The notes beneath the pieces are model-generated. The model searched no databases. It saw only the letters and a list, made by a program, of their open reading frames with translations, and was not told the DNA's origin. Made by a program: the position numbers and the translations under genes. Source: Symsagittifera roscoffensis (taxonomy: Eukaryota > Xenacoelomorpha > Acoela > Convolutidae). Taken from it: a stretch of 64,000 bases of DNA. Position 1 is the first letter of the stretch; each line of letters opens with the position of its first letter. The DNA lies in assembly GCF_963678635.1 (NCBI RefSeq), contig NC_087064.1, forward strand, positions 72,479,465 through 72,543,464. The letters run 5' to 3'. This document shows positions 31,448-44,450 of this stretch, one piece after another.

Positions 31448-31915
31448 ATGTCATTTAAAAATCTAGGAAACAAACAAACAATCGTTTTACACAACTTTGA
31501 AATAGATAACAAAAAATACGACCTTGTAATCACACCTCATACACAAACAGTTGGATATATTAGAACAAAACGACAAACACTAAAAAGGAAGATAATAAAC
31601 AAACAAAGACAAATAACACGAAAAAGATTTTCCAAAAATAGAAACGCATTTTCAGAATCAGAAGCCAGCAATTTAGACGAACTTTATAAATTAAAAGAAT
31701 CTATAGATAAAAATTGCACATTTCACGATCAATTATATTTTTCCGACTCAGAAACAACTTCAAATTCATCAAAAAGAGGAAAAAGAAGAATAAAAAAGCA
31801 ATACAAACACAAACCAGTACATTTATATAATTGGAATCAACCAATTAGACATATTGATAATTACCTATTAACAGTCATTAAACGAAAAAATGAGCCAAAC
31901 ACACACTCCAAGTGA
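31448..31915 (+). CDS. Accessory ORF A, 155-aa basic protein upstream of gag
   Basis: Begins MSFKNLGNKQTIVLHNFEID. It has two Arg/Lys-rich patches (TKRQTLKRKIINKQRQITRK near residue 40 and SKRGKRRIKKQYKHK near residue 115) separated by an acidic/Ser-rich segment. The composition suggests a nuclear or RNA-binding protein. It overlaps the next frame by 26 nt, as in compact viral genomes. No family recognised. A role like the basic RNA-export regulators of complex retroviruses is speculation based only on composition and position. Confidence 0.5.
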   Translation: MSFKNLGNKQTIVLHNFEIDNKKYDLVITPHTQTVGYIRTKRQTLKRKIINKQRQITRKRFSKNRNAFSESEASNLDELYKLKESIDKNCTFHDQLYFSDSETTSNSSKRGKRRIKKQYKHKPVHLYNWNQPIRHIDNYLLTVIKRKNEPNTHSK

Positions 31916-32861
31916 AGATAGTCCAGATGATGACGATATCTACCCCTTCCTCGTAGATGCACCCAATGATAGAGGACAGCATATACTTTGCAAGAATTCA
32001 CTCCTAAATTTATTTGAACCCGGAATTAGCCCATGTAAAGCAGAGTTCCCAGATGTAAAGATCAAAAGACAAATTATTGATCACTATCTGAAAGATATAT
32101 GTAATTTGACACAACAATACGGAATCTACACCATAGAATTCAGCTCACCAAACCCGAATCACCGCAATGATGTAATTCAAACAGACGACCTTGATTTAGA
32201 ATTTTCAAAAGTATTCTCAGAATACATAAAAAGCATACAATATCATAACTCACAAAGAGCAAACTCCATATTCACTAATGAAGTTTTTGCCATAATATAT
32301 AGTTATATCTCAATATTAGAAAACGAAATCCCAATCCCAAGTGTCTCACCGACAGAGACATCTAAACATATAAGGGTACGACATGAAATCACACTATTTT
32401 CAACTTTTCTACATATAATGAAAGAAAATTTCACTAAAGATGATGTTTCACAACATACAAAACATGACTTACAAAAAATTTTGGCATGGTTTATAATAGA
32501 TTATTTCACACATAATATAGATTTAATTTCACAAGCAAGAAAAAATTTCAGACCTCAAAATTCAAACAATGATACCGCCATCACAGAACAGTCAGACTAC
32601 GTTTGGGACCCCGAATGGTCTCATTATGCATTTATAAATATCCCACAGTCAATTGCAAGTCAAGCAATAAGTACAATATCTTATACAAGAGATTATGTAA
32701 GAGTAGTACCATTAACCATTGATGCAACACCATTAAACTATAATAAATTTCTACCGGATACGCGAAATAACAGCTTAAACTCGACCGTCATACACAATGA
32801 AAACCTTAATGGAACTAGGAACCTCACTCAACAAGATATTCAAACACCATCACATAAATGA
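31890..32861 (+). CDS. Accessory ORF B, 323 aa, possible Gag N-terminal domain
   Basis: Starts MSQTHTPSEDSPDDDDIYPF. After an acidic N-terminus it reads as a globular, mainly helical protein (HDLQKILAWFIIDYFTHNID near residue 195) and ends in a Thr/Asn-rich tail. The coding character continues in another frame at 32,797-33,135, and then, past a TGA, to the gag frame at 33,239. So B may be the decayed N-terminal half of a very long Gag rather than a separate protein. No known fold recognised. Confidence 0.5.
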   Translation: MSQTHTPSEDSPDDDDIYPFLVDAPNDRGQHILCKNSLLNLFEPGISPCKAEFPDVKIKRQIIDHYLKDICNLTQQYGIYTIEFSSPNPNHRNDVIQTDDLDLEFSKVFSEYIKSIQYHNSQRANSIFTNEVFAIIYSYISILENEIPIPSVSPTETSKHIRVRHEITLFSTFLHIMKENFTKDDVSQHTKHDLQKILAWFIIDYFTHNIDLISQARKNFRPQNSNNDTAITEQSDYVWDPEWSHYAFINIPQSIASQAISTISYTRDYVRVVPLTIDATPLNYNKFLPDTRNNSLNSTVIHNENLNGTRNLTQQDIQTPSHK

Positions 32862-33270
32862 AGAAATTGTACAAACAACAACAACTACACAACAAAGTAT
32901 TTCACCAATACGTCCAAATTTAACAACACCAAGAAATACAAACACTTCACTAGCACAGGTAACCTTACAATCAACCGTTAAACCTTCGGTTGCTCCAAAA
33001 TATTCACAAATGGATTATCAAACATATAGACCCATGACAATACCGTCAAAAACACGCAGAACGTTCACAAGAAACAATTTTGCGGAACACAATTATAATT
33101 ACACACATTCATCAAAAACAAACTATCCCCCCTGAAAAAATAATAATAATCAGATAAGATCTCGATATTGGGATAACCCAATGGCAACAACCAATTCAGT
33201 AAATTTTCAAACTAATTCACATCCTCCACAGGATCGTAGTGAAAATTACCCATTCTTTCAACAGAATTAA
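32797..33270 (+). pseudogene. Frame-shifted continuation between ORF B and gag
   Basis: A Thr/Gln/Pro-rich stretch open to a TGA at 33,133-33,135, then open again in the same frame to about 33,267. Neighbouring frames overlap at both ends: ORF B up to 32,861 and gag from 33,239, where a run of nine A bases lies. This pattern fits one original gag frame broken by two frame changes and one stop. Confidence 0.45.
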
Positions 33271-36200
33271 AAAAAAACAAGCACCTCATCAAACGGATTA
33301 CCTATCCTCTGATGATGATTATTTACAACCAGATATATTTGCACCATATACTCAAGAATATCGTGGACAAGGAGTGCAAAAACCATATACATATCATAGA
33401 ATTTTTTCCCCACATCAAATAGATACACAAAATCAACAACCAATACAAATGCAAAACCCAATTAATACACAATCTTTTCAACCAATTCAGCCACAAAACC
33501 CAATGATTACACACTCGTATCAACCAACACAAATGCAAAATGAAATACCACTTCCATATTACCTTCAACAACACGAAATAACAAAAACTCAACTTTCGAA
33601 TTTTTCACAAATGCCAAATGCAGCAGAATCATTACAAATGACAATGAATCCATACTTTATGGGTGGATCATCAATAACATCGAACAAACCATTAATGGTA
33701 TTCACAGGAACAGACCCTGAATATTCTGTAGAAGATTATTTAAATGCAGTAACAGCAAATTTAATTTTAAATATAGGACCTGAACCAATTAATACGCCAC
33801 TACATCAAAACTGGATACATCGACGCACAGCGTTGATACAGACAACCTTAGACGGCGCAGCCCAAAAATTGTTTTCAGTATTGCCTATAGAAATAAAATC
33901 AAACTGGAAAAAATTTACACAAGAATTTTCAAAAATGTTTGACTCCGAGAGAAACAAACAACAACAAAGAGTTTTATGTAATGAAATTCGCAGATTACCA
34001 AATGAAACCATCAAACAATTAGCAGTACGTATCGAAACACTAGTTCGAAAAGCATATTCATTAAATACACACGACTATAAAATCACAAAAATGACAGAAA
34101 TCTTAATGATGACCTTAACACCTCAATTAAGGAAAATAGCAATAAAAAAGAGAGCATCCAATCCCTCCTCAATTCGAGAGCCCGATTTAAATTTTCGAAA
34201 ACTAGTAGACAAACTAGAGCAAGCGGAAATCACAATGAAACTTGAAGAAACAGAAAATCTGAAATTACAATATGTTAACCGAATTGAAACAAATACCACA
34301 AATATCAATAATATACAGGAATCAGATACAGACCTCGTTGAAAAAATCACTGAAATACTCAATATTTACGAAAAACACCCAAACTTTAAAGGCAAACCAT
34401 CTTTCAAAAAATGGTGTAATTATTGCCGACGATACGGACATAGTATTTCTGAATGTAGACAAAAACAACAGGACAATCAAAACAGACCTCAAAAATATAA
34501 AGAACCAAATAAATCATTCTATCAGTACATGAAAAAAGATCAAAATTTATCGAACAAAAGTGTATACAGCAACAACAGTTCAGGAAAACCACTTCCGAAC
34601 AATACCAATTACACGAGAACTCAATCACCATATAACTCAAGTTATAGAGGAAGATCACCAGAACGAAGAAATACACAAAATTCATCACAAAATCATTATA
34701 ATAGACCAAATAGTCGAAATAACTACTCCAGATCAAATTCGAATACAACACAATTTGTTTCTAGATCTAATTCCCAATCAAGAAATAATTACTATCCAAA
34801 CAATCAATCACGAAACTCATCATACAATAGAAATAGAAACTACTCCAATAATCGAAATAGAAGTTATTCAAACAACCGAAACAAGAATTACCCGAACAAT
34901 CGATCAAGGAATAACTCATATAATAGATCAAACTATAACAGACCGAACAATAATTATCAAAACAGATCACGAAATAATTCACAAAATCGACATTCAAATT
35001 ATAATAACCGTTATAGAAATTATTCCCAATCACCACACAGGAATAATAACCATTATAATAATTCTAATAATCGCCACAGAAGTAGTACACCTAAACATCA
35101 AAGAAATATTAATCAAGTACAATCAAATCGAGAAACAACATCAGACCCCCCAGGTATTGATGACACAGGAAATAACGAACTACAACTAAATCAAATAAAC
35201 TGTGAATCATCAGATTCAGAAAGTGATACAGAAAACACTATCTCCATAAATATGATAGCAGTCGAAAATGACTACGAACCTATTATATATGAACAACCTT
35301 TTTCATCACATATATATGAAAATCAATTAGAACTCCTTCAAATTTATTATATTGAACCCATCCATTCTACACAAACGGCACAAGAAACTAACGAAATCAA
35401 CACTACACATCAATCCAATGAAAATAATAAAACAAAATGCTTGAATACAAATCACATCTATCAAATTATACAAAAAGAACAACCCAAAGAAAAAATTTGG
35501 ACAATACCATTTCTTTTAGAAAGTCCAAGAAACAAAGAATTTCAACCACCAGATCTTGAAATTGATTTTTTAATTGATTCAGGAGCAGAATCAAACATAA
35601 TAAACATTCCCACATGGAATGAGATAAAAACATTACACCCAAAACTAACGCCCCTCGAAACCTCCAGTAAACTAGCAACAGCGCAAGGATCAACATTGGT
35701 AAACTATGGAAAAATTCAATTATTTCTTCTCCCCACAAGAATAATAGAGCAAAATAAAATTTTAAATAAACCATTTAAACAAATATTCCATATCACTGAT
35801 ATTAAACACAATATTATTGGAATACCATTTATCTCTAAATATATACCAACAATCAACATTTTGAATAGTAAAATACTAATCAAAGATAAATACACAAAAA
35901 CAAAAGACACATCCCTAACATTTTTTCAAAGATTAAATAAACAACCACCATTCTTTTCAAAATTTTATCCGATATATAATCAACAAAGAAAACACCTGAA
36001 ACCACTATCAGGAAACATATATAATTTTTCAATAAAACAAGTTCACCAATATGATAAAAAACAAAATAAACAACAACTCTATATGTCAGATTTTGAATTC
36101 AAACCTATCCATAAGTTTTTCAAAATCACAATTTCATCCATAAAATATTTGAAAAACTCGAATTCAGATATTATTTCTCTACATGTATACAACAATACAC

Positions 36201-36931
36201 CCTATCAAGTAACATTACCTTTAGGACTTTTAGGCTATTGCGAAACCAACGCTACGATATCACCAATACACGAAAAAGCATACCGCGTAAATAATATACT
36301 CCAATTATTAGATATTTGTCAATCCACAATTCTTAATGAAGAATTATCCATAAATAATATAATAAGTAATGAAAAAATAAATACAGATTATTTCACAAAA
36401 ACCCCATATTTCAAACCTACATTCAACATAAATAACTATACAGAGAATCAACAGAAATTTTTAACAATGTTTAACTTCCAACATTCACAAATAACACAAG
36501 ACGAATTTGATAAATTAGCCAAACAGCTGATCAAATATTCATCAGTCTATGCAACATCCAAATTTGATGTTGGCAAAATCAGCTCATCACTACACCTTCC
36601 ATTAAAACCTGACGCAGTTTTCAAAAAACAAAAAGCAAGTAAAGTACCAATTCACTTACATGATAAAGTAAACAGATTACTCGATATTTTAGAACAATAC
36701 AATATTATCTCACCGGTAAACAAAGAAGAACAACCAAAAGGTAACACATTTATCAACCCTGTTATCATCCTAGCAAAAGGAGAATCATTAAAAATAGTTC
36801 TAGACGCTAGATACCTTAATTCACTAATAGACGAATCAAAATGCAATTGGCCTATTGAACCAATACAAGTTATTTTAACAAAAATAAACGGAAAATACTT
36901 TACAACCGCAGATATGAATAGTGCTAGATGA
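33239..36931 (+). pseudogene. Gag-protease-RT N-terminal frame, 1,230 codons, truncated in RT
   Basis: Opens at a GTG in a region with upstream coding character, so the true start is probably further upstream. Domains in order: Gln/Pro-rich N-terminus; Ty3/gypsy-type capsid (about residues 145-370, MVFTGTDPEYSVEDYLNAVT); CCHC zinc knuckle (Cys393, Cys396, His401, Cys406); a long Arg/Asn/Tyr/Ser-rich basic region (about 450-640); an acidic tail; retropepsin with active-site DSGA near residue 780 and IIGIPFI near 860; then the RT fingers (about 1130-1230). The frame stops at 36,929 within RT because of a small deletion relative to the family pattern. Gag and protease appear in one frame without an internal stop. 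Confidence 0.85.
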
Positions 36932-37340
36932 ACAATCGCGACGCTTAACACAATTTGTTATTGGAAATCAGCAATATGATTTCAACCGCCTATTCTATGG
37001 AATATCCATAGGACCAGCAGCATTTTCAGCTTTTATGAGCAAAATTTTTAGACCACTAATACTCAAGAAAAACGCAATCACCTATTTAGACGATGTTTTT
37101 ATGCAATCACAGACAAAAGAAGAAATGTTCAAAGTTTTAGAACACTATCACAAAATACTTCAGAACAAAAATCTGAAGGCCGCCCCCGATAAATCACACT
37201 TCTTTTTAACACGAGTTAAATTCTTAGGACACAATATAGAAAGAAAAACAATCACTCCATTAAAATCACGCATTGATGCTTTTAAAAGCTCCAACCACCA
37301 ACAAACAAAACGAAAATCCAAGAATTCCTTGGAATGTTAA
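36921..37340 (+). pseudogene. RT palm fragment with YLDD catalytic site
   Basis: The RT continues in a new frame with LFYGISIGPAAFSAFMSKIF and the catalytic YLDDVFM box, then FLGHNIERK of the thumb/connection. The end of this frame diverges into meaningless codons near 37,290, where a second frame change moves the coding sequence into the next frame. Confidence 0.85.
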
Positions 37341-38839
37341 ATTTTTTAAGCAAATATGTCTATAAAATGCAATTATACCTAAGACCATTCTATAATATAC
37401 TTAGACAACAAAATAATTTTGAATGGAACACAGAACATCAAGCACAATTTGAAGAAATTAAAAAACTCCTAACTGAACAAATTTCGAATACAATTCCAGA
37501 TCCAAATCAACCATTCTATGCAATGTGCGATGCTTCGAATTTTGGCATCGGCGCAGCATTATTACAATCACACAATGGTACAAACAAAATGAACCTTATA
37601 TCAGCAAATTCTCGACTATTCACTCAAGCAGAGCTACGACTCTCAACTCTAATGAGAGAATGTACAGCTATAATATATACACTAACAGAATATGAATTTC
37701 TGATACTTGGATCAAAACATCCAACAGTTCTATTTACAGATCACAAACTAATCTTTCTCTTTACACAAAAATCCAACCCAAATCACCGAATTTATAGGTT
37801 TCAACTAATTCTAATGAAATTCTCAAACTTACATATAGTTTGGACAGCAGGAAAGAATCTTGCATTACCAGACACTTTAAGTCGAAATACACCACCTGAA
37901 TTACTTACACGTAAAACTACAGTTGAAATACCCAAAAATATAAAATTCTACCTTGCAGAAAACGAAACATCACCCCGACTAGAATGCAAATATGCAGTTA
38001 AAACTGACGTTGAACAATCACAGATAAATAATCTACAACACTTCCCACTTTATTTAGATTGCCAAAATAACCACTACGAAGTTGATCTACTTGGAACATC
38101 AACTTTCAAACCAATGCCATACTCACAATGGATAAAAAATAACACCCAACAAAAAAGAGTAAAACAACACCCGCATAAAAAAGACCTTTTTCCATTAATT
38201 GAAAAAGAAAATCTAACTGATAAAATAAATTTATCAGGACCACAAACAAACAATTCAAAATACACAATAAATCAAGTTTTTGACCTCCATGACCCACTTG
38301 ATACAATTCCATTATCTAAATTAGAAATTGAAAACATTTTTCTCCCCCCAACAAATAAAGTTACAATTAATACTTTGAAACAATATCAAAATCTTGACCC
38401 AGTAATTAGACAACTAAAATCATGGCACAAATATAAAACTAAACCCGTCAAGGCAGATACAACTATTTTAGGAAATAAAACACTCCTCCGATATTTTCGA
38501 AAATTCAATAATACAACAATTAACGAAAACACAGACCTTCTAGAATACCAATTAAATGAATCTACAGTTCCCTGTCTCCCTCTAAGTATGATTCTTATAG
38601 CTTTTAATATTTCACATACACAAAACATTAAAGGACACTCTGGATCAGAGAAAACATATTCAAATTTCATACAAAACTTTTATTTTCCAAATGCACCAAT
38701 TTGGATAAAAGTACTATGCAATGATTGTATAGTATGTCAGCTCAATAAACCTTATCCAAATCAAAAACAAATAGCACAAAAACAAGATTTTAAAGGACAA
38801 ATGGTCAGCAGATGTAAAACTATTTCCCTTAGCATATAA
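37334..38839 (+). pseudogene. RNase H and integrase zinc-finger frame
   Basis: Contains the gypsy RNase H (FYAMCDASNFGIGAALLQ; FTDHKLIFLF; end of domain PDTLSR), a long linker, and the integrase N-terminal zinc finger (H...GHSGSEKTYSNF...CNDCIVCQ). At about 38,800 the frame jumps to sequence that normally lies downstream of the integrase core. The whole DDE core is therefore deleted, and the last dozen codons are out of frame. Confidence 0.85.
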
Positions 38840-38864
38840 TTCACAAATCACGACAACTCTAGGA

Positions 38865-39722
38865 ATGTCACCATATGAAATGGTTTTTAATCAAAAGCCA
38901 CGCAAACCAATTATGTTTACAGCAAACTCTCATAAAAATGCACAAAGTTATTGTCAACCGAATAAAGACTCAATTTGTTATAACTTACCTTTACATACAC
39001 ACGATGAAGATCATTTTCATCACCCACAAATTCTTAAATTAGCCTCCGGTACACACACCGAATGGATTTTAAACAGAGATAAAAAACACAATGAAATTTA
39101 CCAAAAAGTAACAAAAAAGTTACTACAAAGACAAAACATTAATGAACAAATAAAATCACGCTTTACACAAGCCTCCGATTTAAAAATTGGAACATTTGTT
39201 TTAATACCCAATTTTAACACTCAAAAAGGAATCTCTAAAAAATTACAACCCCTTCGTAAAGGACCATACCAAATAATTGCCAAACCCACTGATGTCACAT
39301 ATAAAATCACTGACTCAGACAAAAAAGAAATTGTTCAACATCGAAACAACCTATTACCTTATTACCCAAAAGAATACGCACTACGCGAACTAACTCAATT
39401 ATATTCGTTCACAGGTTTAAAAGTTGTTCAAAATAACCCATATACGGAGAATAAAACAAAGGAACAACATGACATTCATCTCGAGAACCAAAATAAAAAA
39501 TCAACTATAACGAAAAACAATACAAAAAAGCTAGATCAAAATATACCTCAAAAAGAAAGGAAAAATAGAAAATTGACAGAAAAAATAATACCCCAAGAAC
39601 AAATCGACAAATCAGAACATAGAGAGTCATCACGACTTAGAAATCAACCACGTAAAAACTATAAAACATTCATTCCACAATCTAAAATATTAAAGAAAGT
39701 CGAATTTCAAAAACAGCTTTAA
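38865..39722 (+). pseudogene. Integrase C-terminal domain and Pol tail, 285 codons
   Basis: Begins at SPYEMVFNQKPRKPIMFTAN, just after the deleted core, and continues through a His-rich segment (HTHDEDHFHHPQ), a GPY/F module (LQPLRKGPYQII, about residue 128) and YYPKEYALRELTQLYSF to a Lys-rich tail. It is open to a natural stop but separated from the rest of Pol by the deletion and a frame change. Confidence 0.8.
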
Positions 39723-40315
39723 TTTTATATTTAATAATTTTTGCACCTCTGAAATATTTTGAACTTTCATTTTTCAAAATAACATGCTGACAAACAAGCA
39801 ACGATTCTAGTTCAAAATTAGCCAATAGGATTCATCCAATCCGTAACCTTCTCTAACTCTAACACAAACCAACTAGACGAACGATATTAAACTCCAGGCA
39901 TATCTATAACTATAACTTTGCGACCTCCAGGTCAAAAATAAGCAAACCACTCCAACTTGACAACTAAAATAAATATCACCATAATCTCATAACCCTCCCT
40001 TATCTAATAACCCAAAGATCAACAATATTTCCCCAACTCCGATCTCAAATACCCCCCAAACAAATATGTTAAATTAGCCTAAAGTAAAAGAACGACCATT
40101 TTAATTAGCCTAAAGTATAAAAATCTCAAAAATACCTCAGATCACTTGACAAATAAAAATAAAGACAAAGAAGACCTTCCGATCACCATAAAATTCGCCC
40201 CCAACAATTTTTCACAAATTTCAACCCACTTGTCAAAAAACCAATAAATAATTCGACCACACTTGGAAATTGCCTCAAACAACAAAAAATATTCGATCGA
40301 GAAGCCATTTCTTAA
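39723..40315 (+). other. Post-pol spacer
   Basis: AT-rich, with no long frame. A diverged relative lies on the minus strand at about 4,260-4,780. From about 40,199 the sequence is shared with element 2 (from about 53,792), marking the left limit of homology between the two elements. The stretch ending REAIS-stop just before 40,316 is readable in both. Confidence 0.5.
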
Positions 40316-40546
40316 ATGCTCTTCTCTCGACCAGTCAACATAATTCTTAACATTCTCATAAACTTTTTAACGATATTTAAACTTTTAATCATATTTCTTT
40401 TTGATACCTTTGAATCTTTTGTAATAATCTTAATCATTTTTTGCAATATTTTTTTAATTTTCTATTCCATATTTGAACTATACCTCCAGCTTTCGAAAGC
40501 TATTGACTATATCCACAGGTACGATTCACAAAACTTATCTAAATAA
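40316..40546 (+). CDS. Small hydrophobic ORF, 76 aa
   Basis: Starts MLFSRPVNIILNILINFL. Residues about 8-57 are almost entirely Ile, Leu and Phe, enough for one or two membrane spans. Its ATG directly follows a stop (TAAATG). In element 2 the equivalent frame is broken by a base change and a length change near 54,040. A donor-like CACAG|GTACG (40,519) falls inside it, so part may be intronic. It may not be translated. Confidence 0.35.
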   Translation: MLFSRPVNIILNILINFLTIFKLLIIFLFDTFESFVIILIIFCNIFLIFYSIFELYLQLSKAIDYIHRYDSQNLSK

Positions 40547-40695
40547 TACGAACCATTTTTAGTAGAACAGATATTTTTTACTATTTGTAATTTTTATAAC
40601 ATTTCTATCATCCCTCATCTTGACAATATGCAAATGTATAAAGAAAGCAATCATCACATTTGCCCTAGCAACAATCCTCCTAATTCTTTTTCTAG
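40519..40695 (+). promoter_or_regulatory. Candidate 177-nt intron before the Pro/Ser/Thr-rich frame
   Basis: The donor CACAG|GTACG at 40,519 reads CAG|GTAAG at 54,111 in element 2. The acceptor TTCTTTTTCTAG, preceded by a pyrimidine-rich tract, ends at 40,695. The acceptor could instead be joined from a distant leader donor, as in spliced env mRNAs. Joining the local donor to it does not put the 40,316 frame in phase with the downstream frame. Confidence 0.5.
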
Positions 40696-41871
40696 AAGAA
40701 TACTATAATAAACATAAATTTTTCCACTAAAAGACTAAATAAAAAACCATCAAAAATTGCTAACCAACAATCACTCAGTCAGTCTTCACCGACATCATCC
40801 CAAGATAACCCAACACCATCTTCAACTACCCAAAACCCCCAAACATCCACACGAATTTCCTTTCAAGATAACCCATATACCTTTGAAGAACGACACGCTC
40901 GCTTATCTGAACCACTAGAAACAGTTCAACGACAAGCACCTCTAAGCGAACCAACATATAACTTATACCCAACACTACCACAAGAATTAAGTAGAATACG
41001 AAATCCTAGTCAAAACCAAAATACAGTCGAAATAAATAGACAAATTATACATCCTCGACGAAACAGAAATTTTCAAACTCCCCGAGTTCATTTTGATATA
41101 CCTCAATCCCCATCACAAATTACTCCAGAAACCCCCATTGGTATATTACCAGAAGCCCCTACGCTTCTTTCACAACGTAGCACCTCAAGCCTACCCTCAG
41201 ATTACTTAGGTTCAACACCAACATCTGAACAAATTCGTGAAAACCCCTTTAACCCCACAAACCAAACATCACGACTACCATATTGGACAACACATTCATT
41301 CACACAAGGTGAAACAAATTTAATCAATGATCCAATAGATATTTCTACGGATACAACAACATCCTCATCACTACCAGAAACATTATCACTACCATCAACA
41401 CCATCAATAAGCCAGATTTCACCACCGCCTTTTAACTTAAATTTCCCAAATAACCTCGACGCTAGATATCGAGAACAATCATCAACAAATATTCCTTTAA
41501 GACTAGACTAGAATACATTCACTGCACCTCCACCATTATTTGGACAACACCCAGAAAGTAACCGACTCCACAACTGGGCACTAAATAGACTACAATATAG
41601 ACAAGACATCCACGAAGACATTCGTGATCATAACATCCAAATACTCCAACAAAATAGTCTACAATTAAAATTTGAAATCACGGTTAAATTAAACAACATT
41701 ACTCAACATCCCTATCCATTAAACCCACCAAATATAACAGCTCAATCCCTACCACCACCATTTATAACAACTGAAGTGATATACAAATACGACAGATATA
41801 CCAAAAAGACAATTGGTTACATCACATTTTATAACCCATACTCAGGATTGTCATACACATGTATATTCTAA
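40696..41871 (+). pseudogene. Pro/Ser/Thr-rich ATG-less frame, one stop (element 1 copy)
   Basis: 391 codons with no Met codon near the start, opening exactly after a splice-acceptor AG whose TAG is itself the in-frame upstream stop. About 270 residues are rich in Pro, Ser, Thr, Gln and Asn; a more structured C-terminus ends GLSYTCIF. One in-frame TAG at 41,509 breaks it; element 2 has a sense codon there. It overlaps the start of the envelope-like frame by 13 nt. No family recognised. Confidence 0.6.
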
Positions 41872-44450
41872 AAACTTTAATTTTTCTCCAACTCCTTTTT
41901 CTAATAACCTCCAATGAAAACATAAACCCTTCCCCCCGCACAGGACCCCAAGATTTATTAGTAACACATTACAATTGTGAAGAAAACGAACAAAAAACAC
42001 TATACAAATATGCAATAAATCAAGTATCACAATGCGAAACAGAACCACAAGCTATAGAAACAACAAATGTAATAGCGACACTTTATTCAAAAGCCCGAGC
42101 AACAACAGTTATAGGATATAAATTCAGAGCAACATTTTCTGAAAAGAAAGTACATTGTTCACAAGTCTCAAATGGAAATAAAAACCGACTTGACCACGAA
42201 TCATTCTACCAGAGTAATATCGAACGACCCTTTACATCTCAATCCCGAAGATTGTAAAAACGAGTTACTAAGACTAAACATCACAAGAAATAAAAACACA
42301 GATAGAAAATTAGTATATTTCCAAGTTTTTGCAGATTCTGTACATCAAGCAGAACTTGAAAGATATCAAGGACATATAAAATTAGATGAAAAATATCCAT
42401 ACAACGGCGCACACGGAAGATTAACTTATGACATACACGATAAACACTGGATACCACACATTGGTATAAATGACCCATCAAACTGCAAAGCAGACACGAA
42501 AAATAAAGGATATCAAGAAATAATGTTTTTCGATTGGAAAATACAACTCGAAAAAATACAACTCACACGCGACTTATCTGACAACACAATGATCTATCAA
42601 GGAATTAGATTACCCTGTAAAAACGATCAAGGCTATTGTGACCCTACAACACGAACCCAAGCAACAATTGTTTGGTTCCCCGAAGACACATGTACAACAT
42701 TTCAAGTAGCAAAAATACACGCTCGTATGATAAAATTTCACGAAAAATATTTTATACAATCAATTCCATATGAACAAGTCCATCCAACACGAAAACAAAG
42801 TTCTAATTTTAGAAACATACACAATATAGAAAATAAATTGACACGTTTTCAAATATATCAAGAAACAGAACTTGCATGTAAATACAGAAATCCACTTCAC
42901 AGAACACAATACTCCGAGATATTAGTTGAATACGAAAAAGGATTCGACATCACCACTGGAAAAGTAAAAATCGACCCATACGCCACAAGTCACCCTATAA
43001 ACGAAGGAACATCATATATACCAGTTGATTTTCAAAAAAGTAAAAGTCAACCTGGTGGACATCTAAAACCCCATGACACTAGAAGCACACGTTTACAAGA
43101 ACTATCACTAATGAATAGTACATATTTCGGTAATATCCACTATGATATTCATTTAGATATTTTCAAGAAATGTCACTCTCTGAATTAGAAACACTTCACC
43201 AACTATGCGAATTAGAAAGGACACAAATCCTACAATCACTTGCACTAGCAGTATTAAAAATACCCTACGCAGGATATTTACTATCAGGAAATAGATCAAA
43301 TTTTTTAGACTACGAAGGAAACATTTTATGGTTTTATACCTGTACCAAAAAAGTATCACCACTATATGTTTTTGAAGATAAACGCTGCTATAAAGGAATC
43401 CCTATCTTTTATAAGAATAAAGTACATTTCGTTGACACACTTTCAAGACGAACCTATTTATGGGATACCGCAGTCCCATGTGGATCAGAAAAAAGCCACA
43501 ATGTAGTTCAACTGAACCCTGATGAAGATAAATATTACCTTCTTACCCCATATCCCACATTAATGCAATCACTCAAAAAATTTTCACCTGAAAGCATAAG
43601 AGCTATTGCTCGAAACCCAAATATTGACCTACAATCAATCGGAATATATTCAAAATCCGATATCCAACATCACATTAGAACACAACAATTCCAAGAATTA
43701 TTAACACAAATGGACACTATACAAAGACAATCAATTGACCAAAACTTACGCAAACTTGCCGAAACCGCAGGATTTGCAGATATTTATACACAAGATTATA
43801 GCGGATATTTTAAAGACATTAAAGACTATATATATCTAAACGGTGAAAAATACAGACCACAAGATATTTCACCTATAAATATTTTTAGCTTTGTTACACT
43901 AAAAAATGAAATTCTCGATTTTCTAGGATGGCCCTACTACATTTTAGAAAAATTGACTATTTTATACGCAATGTTTAACTTTATAGGATTTCTTTTTTCA
44001 CTCTTAAAAGGAATCTACAATACATGCGCTATACACACACAAGTAAATAGACAAGCAAGTGTAGCACGCATACTATTTGCAGGATTTTTTGGAATTTTTT
44101 CATCATCAATAAACAAAATTCTTTTAGACGCACAAATAAAAGAATACAACACAAAAATAGCAACAAGACAGAACACATACGACGAAGAACATAACAATGT
44201 AGACATAACGCCTACAGCACCACAGTTACCACCCCTACCACAAAACCATCCATTATCATTAGTCCCACGAAATTTTCGAAATTTAGCAATAACACATAAT
44301 CCAAATTTTAGACCAACCATATCACAAAGTCCCATTCAACATATAATGACACACCATTCACTAGATGAAAATACATATGAACAAATTATAGAACAACCCC
44401 ATACCACCGCTTTTCAGTCTCAAAAAAATAATTTTTTTAGCCCACGATGA
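41859..44450 (+). pseudogene. Envelope-like glycoprotein, broken copy
   Basis: Three overlapping frames (41859-42257, 42172-43188, 43170-44450) together correspond to the single 872-codon frame at 55450-58068. The breaks are a one-base length change near 42,229 and a loss of roughly 28 bases near 43,157. It keeps the N-terminal hydrophobic signal-like stretch and the C-terminal hydrophobic segment. The last frame meets the next ORF through an ATGA overlap. It is not expected to give a full-length product. Confidence 0.8.

Noticed and set aside
33267-36951. Several minus-strand frames over gag-pol
   Set aside because: Shadows of the plus-strand gene; residue composition (Tyr/Leu/Phe-rich) mirrors reverse-complemented Asn/Gln-rich codons.
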